A DNA stretch of 45,502 bases from assembly GCA_964355015.1 (NCBI GenBank), contig CAYHCE010000023.1, positions 1 to 45,502 on the forward strand, written 5' to 3'. Shown piece after piece: positions 38,305 through 45,502 of this stretch. This DNA comes from CAYHCE01 sp964355015 (GTDB taxonomy: Bacteria; Cyanobacteriota; Cyanobacteriia; PCC-6307; Cyanobiaceae). Below the pieces are notes generated by a model that was not told the origin of the DNA, searched no databases, and saw nothing but the letters and a program-made list of their open reading frames with translations. Each line of letters opens with the position of its first letter. The stretch's first letter is position 1. Position numbers and translations under genes: made by a program.

Positions 38305-41109
38305 ATGGCGTCCCAGGTGTCGGAATCACGGATGCATGTCATCCGCTGGATTCTGACCACGGCGTGGCTGCTGATCATCGCCTCGCTCTTCTTCGACCCC
38401 TGGAGCCCGCGTTTCACCGCAGCCGACCATCCCTGGAGCCCGTTGCGGCTGTCGGGCGGCTGCATTCCGGTGCAGGGGGTCTGCCTGGCCGAGCAGCCCT
38501 ATCCCCTCGGCACCACCATCTTCTGGGGCGCTGTGGTGCCCGCGGCGATCTTCCTCCTGCTCGTGTTCGGCCATGAGCTCTGGCGCCGCATCTGCCCCCT
38601 CTCCTTCCTCTCCCAGATCCCCCGTGCCCTGGGGCGGCAGCGGCAGATCGAGCGGCTGAATCCGAAGACGGGCGAGCGCCGCCGCCAGCTCGCCAAGCTG
38701 CCGCCCGACTCGTGGCTGGCCCGGAACCACGGGCGGATTCAGTTCGGCTGGCTGTTCGTGGGGCTCTGCGGGCGCATCCTCTTCTTCAACGCCGATCGGC
38801 TCGTACTGGCCGGCTGGCTGCTGGGCACGATCGCGGCGGCGATCAGCGTGGGCTGGCTCTACGGCGGCAAGGCCTGGTGCCAGTACTTCTGCCCGATGGC
38901 GCCGGTGCAGGGCGTCTATTCCACCCCGAGCGGCTTGCTGGGCAGCAAGGCCCACCTGAGCGAGCAACCGATCACCCAGTCGATGTGCCGCACGACCCTG
39001 AGCGACGGCTCCGAGCAGAGCGCCTGCGTGGCCTGCCAGCAGCCCTGCATCGACATCGACGCCGAACGCCTGTACTGGGCCCGCATCGGCGACCCCGATT
39101 TCGCCTTCGAGCGCTACGGCTACGTGGGCCTGGTGGTGGGTTACTTCCTCTACTACTACCTCTATGCCGGCAACTGGACCTACTACTTCTCCGGTGCCTG
39201 GGCCCGGCAGAGCGATCAGCTCGCCACCCTGCTGCGACCGGGCCTCTACCTGTTCGGCCAGCCGATCGACATCCCACGCCTGGTGGCCGTGCCGCTGGTG
39301 CTCGGCCTCTTCACCTGGCTGGGGGTGCGGCTGGGGCGCTGGAGTGAGGCCTGGGCGCGTTCCGCCGCGCACCGCCGTGCGGGCCGCCTCGGCAAGGAGC
39401 CGCCGCCAGCGGATCTCCTCCGCCACAGGGTGTTCGTCGTCGCCACCTTTCTGGTCTTCAACGTCTTCTTCCTGTTCGCCGGCCGCCCGCTGCTGCTGAT
39501 GCTGCCGGCCTGGGTGCAGTACCTCTTCGACGTGTCGCTGGTGGCCACGAGCACGCTCTGGCTCTACCACTCCTGGCACCGCAACCCCGCCATCTACGGC
39601 CGCGAGAACCTGGCCGGCCGCTTCCGCAAGCAGCTGGAGAAACTGCAGCTCGATCTGGGCCGCTGCCTGGACGGCCGCAGCCTCGCTGATCTCGACGCCC
39701 ACGAGGTGTACGTGCTGGCCAAGGTGCTGCCGGGCTTCGACCGCCAGAAGCGGCACGAGGCCTACAAGGGCGTGGTGCGCGAGGCCCTGGAGGAGGGCTA
39801 CGTGAACGTGGCCAGCAGCCTCGATGTGCTGCAGCAGATGCGCCGTGAGCTCGGCCTCTCCGACGCGGAGCATGAGCAGCTGCTCGAGGAGCTTGGAGTC
39901 GAGGATCCCGATCTGCTCGATCCCGATGGCCGTCGCAGCCTCGAAGATCAGATCCGCCTGAGTGGCTACCGCAAGTCCCTGGAGCGGCTGGTGCTGCTGC
40001 AGAGCCGCCCATCCGCCCCGGGCGGCCCGGCAGCGCTGCGTTCCCTGGAACGCCAGTACGCCATTTCCGCCCGGGAACAGGAGAGCATCCTGGGCGAGCT
40101 CACGCCCACGGCCAGCGCCGCCCAGAAGGCCGATGTGCTGCTGCAGCGCCTGCCCGATCTGATCGAGGCCTGGCGCGCCCTGCATCAACCCGCCCTGCCG
40201 CAGCATCCGTTCGTGCGCGCTCTGCTCGCCGATCACCTGCGCCATCGGCAGGAACTGAGTGTGGCCGCGATCCTCGAGGCCCTCGTCACCCTTGAGGGCG
40301 ATCCGGCACTGCCGCCGTTGGTGGAGCGGCTGCAGCGCCTGTCCCCCCTGGTGTTGCTGGAGCTGCTGGAGCGGCAGAGCTGGAGTCAGCGCCTGGCCCC
40401 GGAGCTGGTAGCAGCCCTGATCCGCCCCGGCGCTGTTCCCGCCGCCTGCTCCCTGGAGATCCCCCTGGCGGCCAGCCTCGGCCACCTCGAGGCCCTGCTG
40501 CAGGACCGCGCCCCCACCATCGCGGCCGCCGCCCTCTTCCTGCTGGCACAACTGGACGGCGCCCGCGCCCGGCTCCGGGCCGAGGGCCTGCAGGGTCCCT
40601 CGGTGCCGGCGCTGCTGCGGCAGACGGCGGGAAGGTTGCTGAGCCAGGGAACAACCGAACCAGAGCTGGTCGCGTTCCCTGATCTGGAGAAGCGGGTGTT
40701 TCTCGCCACCAGCGATTTCTTCCACCGCACCCACAGCGACACGCTCGATGCCCTGGCGGAGGCGTCCGAGCTGCGCCGCTTCGCCGAGGGCGAACTGATC
40801 ACCGAAACCGGGGACACCTGCCGCGAGCTGCTGTTGCTGATCGAAGGGGAGGCGGTCGTGCGCTTCGAGGAGGGCGAGCGAACCCGGCTGGAGCAGCTCC
40901 GGCCGGGCCAGGTGCTCGATGAGCTCGAGGTGCTCAGCCACAGCGCCACGCAGAACACGATCGTGGCCCTGCGTGACGACACGCGCCTGCTGGCGGTTCC
41001 GGTCGACGGCTTCGATGCCATGCTTGATCACGACCAGGATTTCGCCCGGCGCGTGCTGGAGCTGGAGAGCCGCCAGCTGCAGCGCCTGATGCGATCGGTG
41101 CAGACCTGA
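38305..41109 (+). CDS. Membrane Fe-S (NapH/NosR-like) and cyclic-nucleotide-binding fusion protein
   Basis: A 934-residue multi-domain protein (starts at 38332 also possible). Residues ~11-430 form a polytopic membrane module with about seven helices and Cys motifs: Cys97 in RRICPLSFL and WCQYFCP (Cys192/Cys196), resembling the CxxxCP motifs of NapH/NosR/PceC-type electron-transfer proteins, then Cys228 and CVACQQPC (Cys241, 244, 248), a 4Fe-4S-like set. Residues ~430-780 are soluble and helical, with segments such as VVREALEEGYVNVASSLDVLQQMRRELGLSDAEHEQ. Residues ~800-925 are a cyclic-nucleotide-binding domain (FAEGELITETGDTCRELLLLIEGEAVV ... GQVLDELEVLS). This suggests a membrane redox component with a nucleotide-controlled or CNB-fold regulatory tail. 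Function inferred only. Confidence 0.85.
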   Translation: MASQVSESRMHVIRWILTTAWLLIIASLFFDPWSPRFTAADHPWSPLRLSGGCIPVQGVCLAEQPYPLGTTIFWGAVVPAAIFLLLVFGHELWRRICPLSFLSQIPRALGRQRQIERLNPKTGERRRQLAKLPPDSWLARNHGRIQFGWLFVGLCGRILFFNADRLVLAGWLLGTIAAAISVGWLYGGKAWCQYFCPMAPVQGVYSTPSGLLGSKAHLSEQPITQSMCRTTLSDGSEQSACVACQQPCIDIDAERLYWARIGDPDFAFERYGYVGLVVGYFLYYYLYAGNWTYYFSGAWARQSDQLATLLRPGLYLFGQPIDIPRLVAVPLVLGLFTWLGVRLGRWSEAWARSAAHRRAGRLGKEPPPADLLRHRVFVVATFLVFNVFFLFAGRPLLLMLPAWVQYLFDVSLVATSTLWLYHSWHRNPAIYGRENLAGRFRKQLEKLQLDLGRCLDGRSLADLDAHEVYVLAKVLPGFDRQKRHEAYKGVVREALEEGYVNVASSLDVLQQMRRELGLSDAEHEQLLEELGVEDPDLLDPDGRRSLEDQIRLSGYRKSLERLVLLQSRPSAPGGPAALRSLERQYAISAREQESILGELTPTASAAQKADVLLQRLPDLIEAWRALHQPALPQHPFVRALLADHLRHRQELSVAAILEALVTLEGDPALPPLVERLQRLSPLVLLELLERQSWSQRLAPELVAALIRPGAVPAACSLEIPLAASLGHLEALLQDRAPTIAAAALFLLAQLDGARARLRAEGLQGPSVPALLRQTAGRLLSQGTTEPELVAFPDLEKRVFLATSDFFHRTHSDTLDALAEASELRRFAEGELITETGDTCRELLLLIEGEAVVRFEEGERTRLEQLRPGQVLDELEVLSHSATQNTIVALRDDTRLLAVPVDGFDAMLDHDQDFARRVLELESRQLQRLMRSVQT

Positions 41110-41158
41110 GCCAGGCACCTTCGGGGTCAGGTTTCTCGCCGTTCTGCTCTCCCAGTAG

Positions 41159-41401
41159 ATGCTGGTGGGCTGCATGGCCGCGGTGGCGGTGATGCTGATC
41201 GGGGCCATGCTTGAGGCCGAGCTGATCAGTTCCGCACCGGTGCTGACGCACAGGCTGATCATCCCTATCCCGGAGCGGTACAGCAAACGCCAGCCGCGCA
41301 CCCTGCAACGGCGGCTGCGCGGTGACCGGCTGCAGCGGATTGAGGCAGAACTGGAGCACGCCCTCAAACCTGGAGCAGAGCCTTCACGGACCCAGCCATG
41401 A
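41159..41401 (+). CDS. Small single-helix membrane protein
   Basis: An 80-residue ORF with one hydrophobic helix (MLVGCMAAVAVMLIGAMLEA) and a basic, helical tail (PIPERYSKRQPRTLQRRLRGDRLQRIEAELEHAL). It follows the Fe-S/cyclic-nucleotide gene by 49 bases and may be cotranscribed. No family is recognised, and there is no strong ribosome binding site. Confidence 0.45.
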   Translation: MLVGCMAAVAVMLIGAMLEAELISSAPVLTHRLIIPIPERYSKRQPRTLQRRLRGDRLQRIEAELEHALKPGAEPSRTQP

Positions 41402-41475
41402 GCGATCGCAGAGCCCATTTGATGGTCAGTCCAGTGGCATGCAACTCAGGGTTGGAATCCGTGTTGGGGCTGGCT

Positions 41476-42099
41476 TCACTGGATGGGCAATGCACCCAGC
41501 CTTCGCAGGGAGTTAATGATGATCTGAACGCCTAAAGCAGCCTGCAATACGGCAAACACCCAACCGATCACACGCATTCCCGCAATGGTCAGGACGGCCA
41601 ACAACCTTCGCGCTGACAGCATCGCCATGAAGTTCAATACCATTACAGCCAGGATAAAGCCTATCGTCTGTAGCCACAATTGCTGATTCCGCTCGCTCAA
41701 CACCATAAGTACCAGGATCGTCGCAATGCCTGGAGGAGTGACAATCGTGGGAATCACCAATCGTGAAATCAGCATCGACATTGCAAGAGCCTCCTGCTTC
41801 TCAGGTTTCACGGCAGCTGCCTCAGAGGAAGCCATCATCACCTGCAAGGAAGCGAGGAAAAGCGTGAGTCCTCCGGTGAGGGCAACAGCGGAGAACGAAA
41901 CACCCCAATTCTCCAGAATAAGCGTGCCCACAAGGCAGAGCAGTAACACCACGACGGTGGACGCCACACTGGCCCTCAACGCCACCATTCGAACAAGGCC
42001 AACCTCAGCACCTGCGGTCAGTGCCACGAAGGGGACAATGGTCTTGATCGGTCCGAGGGTGATGAAGAGCAGGAAGAAGATTGAGGAGAGCTTCAGCAT
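41476..42099 (-). CDS. MarC-family membrane protein
   Basis: A 207-residue protein with six predicted helices matching the MarC/UPF0056 family (start FLLFITLGPIKTIVPFVALTAG, middle FSAVALTGGLTLFLASLQVMM, LVIPTIVTPPGIATILVLMVL). The family is membrane-embedded and of uncertain function; it was once linked to multiple antibiotic resistance. Its start codon shares one base with the stop of the DUF2252 gene (TGATG), so the two are translationally coupled. Base composition is lower in GC than in the core genes of the window. Confidence 0.85.
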   Translation of the reverse strand: MLKLSSIFFLLFITLGPIKTIVPFVALTAGAEVGLVRMVALRASVASTVVVLLLCLVGTLILENWGVSFSAVALTGGLTLFLASLQVMMASSEAAAVKPEKQEALAMSMLISRLVIPTIVTPPGIATILVLMVLSERNQQLWLQTIGFILAVMVLNFMAMLSARRLLAVLTIAGMRVIGWVFAVLQAALGVQIIINSLRRLGALPIQ

Positions 42100-43493
42100 C
42101 AGAGGTCGTCTTCCACCAGCGCCTCCACGCGTCCACTCTGGACCGCCTCCACCAAGGCGGCGTGATCCCGCTCCGTCTGATCTGCATAGGCGATAGCATA
42201 GTCTCCCATCGCCATGTCGAACTGATCGCCCTTGCCGAGATAGCCGCTGATCGTGGCGGAATCCCCCGACTTGGCGTGAGCACGGGCGAGGGTCCAGCCG
42301 CAGAATTCACCGTAGCGTTGCAGTTGAGCACCTGAGATTCCTTCAATGGGCATGGAGAACTTCATGTCCCGCAACTGGCGCACGAAAAAACTATTCCCCA
42401 GCCGCCCCCGCACCCAGCCAAGAAAAATGTCACTTGAGGACTGCATCAAGCGCTGACCCATGACTACACGCTGACCGTGATTCTGATAGTGGCTCGGCTG
42501 GGTATAGGGTTCGAGACCGGAGGGGCGAGCTTCCTTGCTTTGCAGAATCAGGGCATGATTCTCTTCGGAGAAAAGAAGCAGAATGGAGCAACGCGTCCCC
42601 ACACTGCCAATGCCGACAACTTTCATGGCATAGTCCACCATGCGGTAGCGATCCAGCAACACCCGGCGTTCATCAGAAAGGCTCAGGCGGTAGTCCTCCA
42701 GGCCTGCCTGCATCCGCTCTTCCAGTTCTGAACCAGCAACATGAAACAGAATGGGCGGTTGATCAACGAAGCGAGGCTGCCCGCCCACCGTGTTGACAAT
42801 CTTCGGGAAGATATTTTCCGCGATGCGTTTGCGCGCCTTTTCAGCAAGCTCTTCCCGTAACTTCTTCGTTTTGGCATCGGGAGCCATGGCGATGATATCC
42901 TCCACATCCAGGCGGTTGTACCAGACCTCCAGTGGGCTCCACCGGGAATACTCCCTTAAATGTTTGCGATAGGAACTCACGCAAGCAACGGCTGCTTCCT
43001 TGGAATCTCTATCTGCGACATTGTTGTCACGAGCTGCCACTACAATGCTTGCGACAAGTCGCTTGAGATCCCATTCCCAGGGGGCCGGATGCGTTTCGTC
43101 AAAATCATTCAGATCGAAGACCAGATTGCGCTCAGGTGTGGCAAACAAGCCAAAATTCAAAACATGGCAATCTCCACAGGCCTGCACCTGAATGCCGATG
43201 GTCGGCGTAGACGCCAGGTCGGATGCCATCAGCGCAGCCGAACCTCGCAGGAAGGTGAACGGGCTGCGCAGCATCCTTCCGTAACGGATGGGAATCAGCT
43301 CAGGCAGCCTGTCCGCATTCGATTCCTCAAGGATATCGATGGGATCACGACGGCTTGCTGGAGCCTCCCAGTGGGCATGGGCTTCGCGGGGGCAGCGATC
43401 ACGCAGGGCTTTGCCACGGGCAATTCGCTCGTCGCGGGAGCAGAACTGGGCCTGTGGAACAGAACGTAGGGCTGTTTCCGGGGTGGCGACCAT
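42099..43493 (-). CDS. DUF2252 family protein
   Basis: A 464-residue protein of the DUF2252 family, distantly related to protein-kinase-like/aminoglycoside-phosphotransferase folds. Characteristic segments are RYGRMLRSPFTFLRGSAALMASDL, GDCHVLNFGLF (107-117), FDLNDFDETHPAPWEWDLKRL and VVGIGSVGTRC with MVDYAMKVVG. These are positioned like nucleotide-handling motifs of that fold, but activity is unproven. It is full length for the family. It is coupled to marC, and its GC content is visibly lower than in the 10-30 kb region, consistent with acquisition. Confidence 0.9.
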   Translation of the reverse strand: MVATPETALRSVPQAQFCSRDERIARGKALRDRCPREAHAHWEAPASRRDPIDILEESNADRLPELIPIRYGRMLRSPFTFLRGSAALMASDLASTPTIGIQVQACGDCHVLNFGLFATPERNLVFDLNDFDETHPAPWEWDLKRLVASIVVAARDNNVADRDSKEAAVACVSSYRKHLREYSRWSPLEVWYNRLDVEDIIAMAPDAKTKKLREELAEKARKRIAENIFPKIVNTVGGQPRFVDQPPILFHVAGSELEERMQAGLEDYRLSLSDERRVLLDRYRMVDYAMKVVGIGSVGTRCSILLLFSEENHALILQSKEARPSGLEPYTQPSHYQNHGQRVVMGQRLMQSSSDIFLGWVRGRLGNSFFVRQLRDMKFSMPIEGISGAQLQRYGEFCGWTLARAHAKSGDSATISGYLGKGDQFDMAMGDYAIAYADQTERDHAALVEAVQSGRVEALVEDDL

Positions 43494-43604
43494 GGCAGCT
43501 GTGCCTGAGGAGATGCTCTCTTCAATGCCTAGCGCTTCTGGTGGGATCAGACAGCCAAAATGCAGTGAAGAAAGATTGCGCAGAGGGCTGCCATAAGCAA
43601 GGCT

Positions 43605-43890
43605 TCAGCATTCTCGGATCATCTCCAGCCTTTCATTCTGAGCCGAGGGGCGCTCCCTGTGCAGGCGTGTCAGTACGCCGGCCGCCATCAGGATCTGAAC
43701 GCGTGGCTGACTGAACTGCTCGAGGAAGATCGTGAGACGGCTCATGGCCTCCTTTCAGACTCAGGGCATTGGGCCCGCCCTTCGCCAGGCGCTCCCCGGC
43801 TTCCAAGGGATCGAGGCCGGTGTCGAGCCGGGTGTCGAGCCGGTCCAGAGTCCGCTCTTTGCCCAGATGGTGCTCAGGATTCAATGCCAT
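43605..43890 (-). pseudogene. Frameshifted N-terminal remnant of a cation-transporting P-type ATPase
   Basis: The minus-strand frame from ATG 43890 encodes LDPLEAGERLAKGGPNALSL, the typical cation-transporter N-terminal domain of P-type ATPases. It then leaves the family sequence, while the next part (RLTIFLEQFSQPRVQILMAAGVLT, from the ATG at 43745 in another frame) continues the ATPase match up to TM1. A frameshift near 43745-43760 and loss of everything after TM1 (stop at 43605-43607) leave about 90 of some 900 residues. The match is by eye to well-known motifs. No other ATPase part is seen nearby. Confidence 0.7.
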
Positions 43891-43915
43891 GGTTCTGGCA
43901 GAAGTGCTGTTGTAT

Positions 43916-44230
43916 CTACTTCACGGTGAAACGGGAGGCCGCCTGTTGACGGCAGGCGAGTCTCGCCTGATCGATGCTTTCACCCTTCTCGACCTTGTCG
44001 ACGAAGCATTGGCAGGTGAACTGAGCCATTCCAGCCGGCGCCGTCTTTCGGGCCGCCGACATCGCCGCATCGAATCCTGCGATGCACAATCCCATGACCC
44101 TGCCGCTATCGAAAGCGTAGGCAGTGGATGGAGCCAGGAGGCCTGCCAAAGAGAGAGGAAGAAGGAAAACCAGAGGCCTCAATTCAGAACGATAGCGTTG
44201 GTACGCTGAACGGAGTACAAAGACAAGCAT
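43916..44230 (-). CDS. Secreted Cys-containing small protein
   Basis: A 104-residue protein with a signal peptide (LRPLVFLLPLSLAGLLAPSTAYA, cleavage near residue 39) and a 65-residue mature domain with four cysteines (Cys49, 73, 75, 93; pattern FTCQCFVDKVEKGESIDQARLAC). Two disulfides are likely. The family is not recognised by name, but the pattern looks like a conserved cyanobacterial exported miniprotein. It lies 25 bases upstream of the ATPase remnant on the same strand. Confidence 0.65.
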   Translation of the reverse strand: MLVFVLRSAYQRYRSELRPLVFLLPLSLAGLLAPSTAYAFDSGRVMGLCIAGFDAAMSAARKTAPAGMAQFTCQCFVDKVEKGESIDQARLACRQQAASRFTVK

Positions 44231-44613
44231 TTCTGAAGCACAGGAAAATACTCATCAAGTCTAGAGGCCCACTTGCAAACGCAACCGTTACGGCTACGGA
44301 CTGGATCGTGTCAAATGATGACGGGGCCGTCCGCCGCTCCATCCCTGTCGCCGTTCTTGAGCATCTGCCACAAGCGGTGAGGCGCTGGGTCTGCTGGCCG
44401 ATGTGCTCCGGTTGGGCAATCAGAAGCCCCAGGAGCAGGCAGGCGGCGGGGAAGACACGCTCCGAAGCCTGAAGAACAGGGAATGGACCCGGCCGAATCG
44501 GATTCATCCTGCTCGCGCAGCGGCAACCTGACAGTTCCCACCCTGGCGCTGCCGAAGCTCCCTCCTGATGCCAAGCTCATTTGTAGGTGCAGTGCAGAAG
44601 CAGGGAGCCATTG
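44231..44613. other. 383-bp stretch between miniprotein gene and sulP
   Basis: No gene is clearly supported. A minus-strand frame from 44507 contains a hydrophobic run (VFPAACLLLGLLIAQ) but overlaps the miniprotein gene and has no recognised family. The segment should contain divergent promoters. GTAC repeats 10 bases apart (near 44201-44218) fall just inside the miniprotein gene. Confidence 0.4.
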
Positions 44614-45502
44614 ATGGGGCACCAGGCCAACGGCACATACGGATCACTCCTGCCGGGTCTGAGGCGCCTTCGCTCCTATCAACCTGCCTGGCTCAGGGGC
44701 GATCTGCTGGCAGGCGTCACAGTGGCGGCCTATCTGGTGCCCCAGTGCATGGCCTATGCGGAGCTGGCCGGGGTGGAGCCGGTGGCCGGGCTGTGGGCGA
44801 TCCTGCCGCCGATGCTGCTCTATGCCCTGATCGGCTCCTCACCCCAGCTCTCGGTAGGCCCCGAATCCACCACGGCCGTGATGACGGCGGCGGCGATCGC
44901 TCCGATCGCCGCGGGGGATCCGCTGGCCTATGCCGGCTTCGCCAGCCTGCTGGCCCTGTTGGTGGGCCTCGTGTGTTTTCTGGGGGGCTGGGCCCGGTTG
45001 GGGTTCCTCGCCGATCTGCTCTCGAAGCCGATCCTGGTGGGCTACATGGCGGGGGTGGCCGTGATCATGATCAGCGGCCAGATCGGTAAGATCAGCGGCT
45101 TGAAACTGGAGGCGGATTCGCTGGCCGGTCAGCTGATGGAGCTGGCAGGCCGCAGCGGCGAGATCCATCGGCCCACCCTGTTGCTGGCGCTCGGGGTGCT
45201 GGTCTTCCTGCTGCTGATCCAGCGGAGGTTTCCCACAGCCCCTGGGCCACTGCTGGCGGTGTTGCTGGCTGTGGCCGTCGTTTCGCTCTTTCAGCTCGAT
45301 CAGGCCGGCGTCGCCGTGATCGGGACGATCCCGGCCGGATTGCCCAGCTTTGCTCTGCCCAGCGGCATCGCGCCCGAAAAGCTCAAGTACCTGATCTCCA
45401 CAGCCGTGGGCATCGCCCTGGTGGGCTACTCCGACAACGTGCTCACGGCCCGCGCCTTCGCCGCCCGGGGTGGCTACCGCATCGACGCGAACCAGGAGCT
45501 GC
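44614..45502 (+). CDS. SulP-family anion transporter (3' truncated by window)
   Basis: The first ~296 codons of a SulP (SLC26-like) anion transporter, which move sulfate, bicarbonate or other anions. The ATG at 44614 is preceded by AGGGAG at good spacing. The family signature is clear: RGDLLAGVTVAAYLVPQCMAYAELAG, GLWAILPPMLLYALIGSSPQLSVGPES, FLADLLSKPILVGYMAGVAV and ALVGYSDNVLTARAFAARGGY, with about eight hydrophobic segments so far. The C-terminal STAS domain, if any, is beyond the window. In cyanobacteria, relatives include the BicA bicarbonate transporter, but this fragment does not settle the substrate. Confidence 0.93.
   Translation, partial: MGHQANGTYGSLLPGLRRLRSYQPAWLRGDLLAGVTVAAYLVPQCMAYAELAGVEPVAGLWAILPPMLLYALIGSSPQLSVGPESTTAVMTAAAIAPIAAGDPLAYAGFASLLALLVGLVCFLGGWARLGFLADLLSKPILVGYMAGVAVIMISGQIGKISGLKLEADSLAGQLMELAGRSGEIHRPTLLLALGVLVFLLLIQRRFPTAPGPLLAVLLAVAVVSLFQLDQAGVAVIGTIPAGLPSFALPSGIAPEKLKYLISTAVGIALVGYSDNVLTARAFAARGGYRIDANQEL

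Noticed and set aside
38326..41418. A 1030-codon minus-strand open frame antisense to the Fe-S/CNB gene
   Set aside because: Gln/His/Arg/Gly-rich composition without any domain; the forward strand has clear membrane, Fe-S and CNB motifs. Long antisense frames are expected at this GC content.
41398..41535. 45-codon plus-strand frame overlapping the 80-residue ORF stop and the marC 3' end
   Set aside because: No domain, antisense to marC in its last part, no ribosome binding site.
44201..44218. GTAC repeats 10 bases apart, considered as an NtcA or LexA site
   Set aside because: NtcA needs GTA-N8-TAC and the central spacing does not fit; LexA consensus does not fit either, and the site is inside a coding region.
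44184..44507. Minus-strand 107-codon frame with a hydrophobic segment
   Set aside because: Overlaps the 5' end of the better supported secreted miniprotein gene, no ribosome binding site and no family resemblance.

Overview
The window looks like a chromosomal segment of a high-GC picocyanobacterium of the Cyanobium / freshwater-to-marine Synechococcus type. The grounds are lineage-typical proteins (PAM68-like protein, DUF1816, DUF3288, DUF1350, a PaO/Tic55-type Rieske oxygenase, Mini-RNase III), cyanobacterial-type LexA and Pho boxes, several HIP1 octamers (GCGATCGC), and an uninterrupted DnaE, as known for picocyanobacteria rather than the split-intein DnaE of many other cyanobacteria. This is inferred from content, not from a database match.

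Layout. 1-3.5 kb: the 3' end of acetyl-CoA synthetase, a DUF1350 hydrolase with a PrxQ/BCP peroxiredoxin, a DEDDh exonuclease and a small ORF. 3.8-7.5 kb: a CorA-type ion channel, a zinc-knuckle protein, then a Pho-box-preceded PstS-type phosphate-binding protein directly followed by a CHAD (polyphosphate-binding) protein. 7.5-9.7 kb, minus strand: a small conserved membrane protein, MsrA, three small envelope proteins and tRNA-Pro(TGG), ending in an intrinsic terminator. 9.8-18.7 kb: an ABC exporter, DUF3288, trpD, carA, a STAS protein, mrnC, rlmB with long disordered tails, DUF1816 and gatA. 18.8-27.3 kb: dnaE, the ruvA-rpsO-PAM68 cluster, a lipoprotein, an EamA transporter and dnaG. 27.3-29.2 kb: a small ORF and the Rieske oxygenase.

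29.3-34.9 kb is an SOS mutagenesis region in which umuC and umuD are separated by about 3.3 kb of compositionally different DNA. That insert carries a guanine-deaminase-like gene, a 100-bp MITE-like inverted-repeat element, an RTX/beta-helix repeat gene and an ABM-fold membrane protein. Both umuC and umuD keep their own LexA box. 35.1-41.4 kb holds small membrane or secreted proteins and a divergent pair: a CNNM/CorC protein, and a large protein fusing a polytopic NapH/NosR-like Fe-S membrane module to a C-terminal cyclic-nucleotide-binding domain. A perfect 16-bp palindrome lies between this pair. 41.5-44.6 kb is a lower-GC stretch with a MarC-DUF2252 pair, a frameshifted P-type ATPase remnant and a Cys-rich secreted miniprotein. 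The window ends inside a SulP-family anion transporter.

Themes: core replication/translation genes (dnaE, dnaG, ruvA, rpsO, gatA, mrnC, rlmB) are interleaved with envelope and ion-transport genes. The more novel material is the Pho/CHAD pair, the interrupted SOS mutasome region and the Fe-S/cyclic-nucleotide fusion protein.
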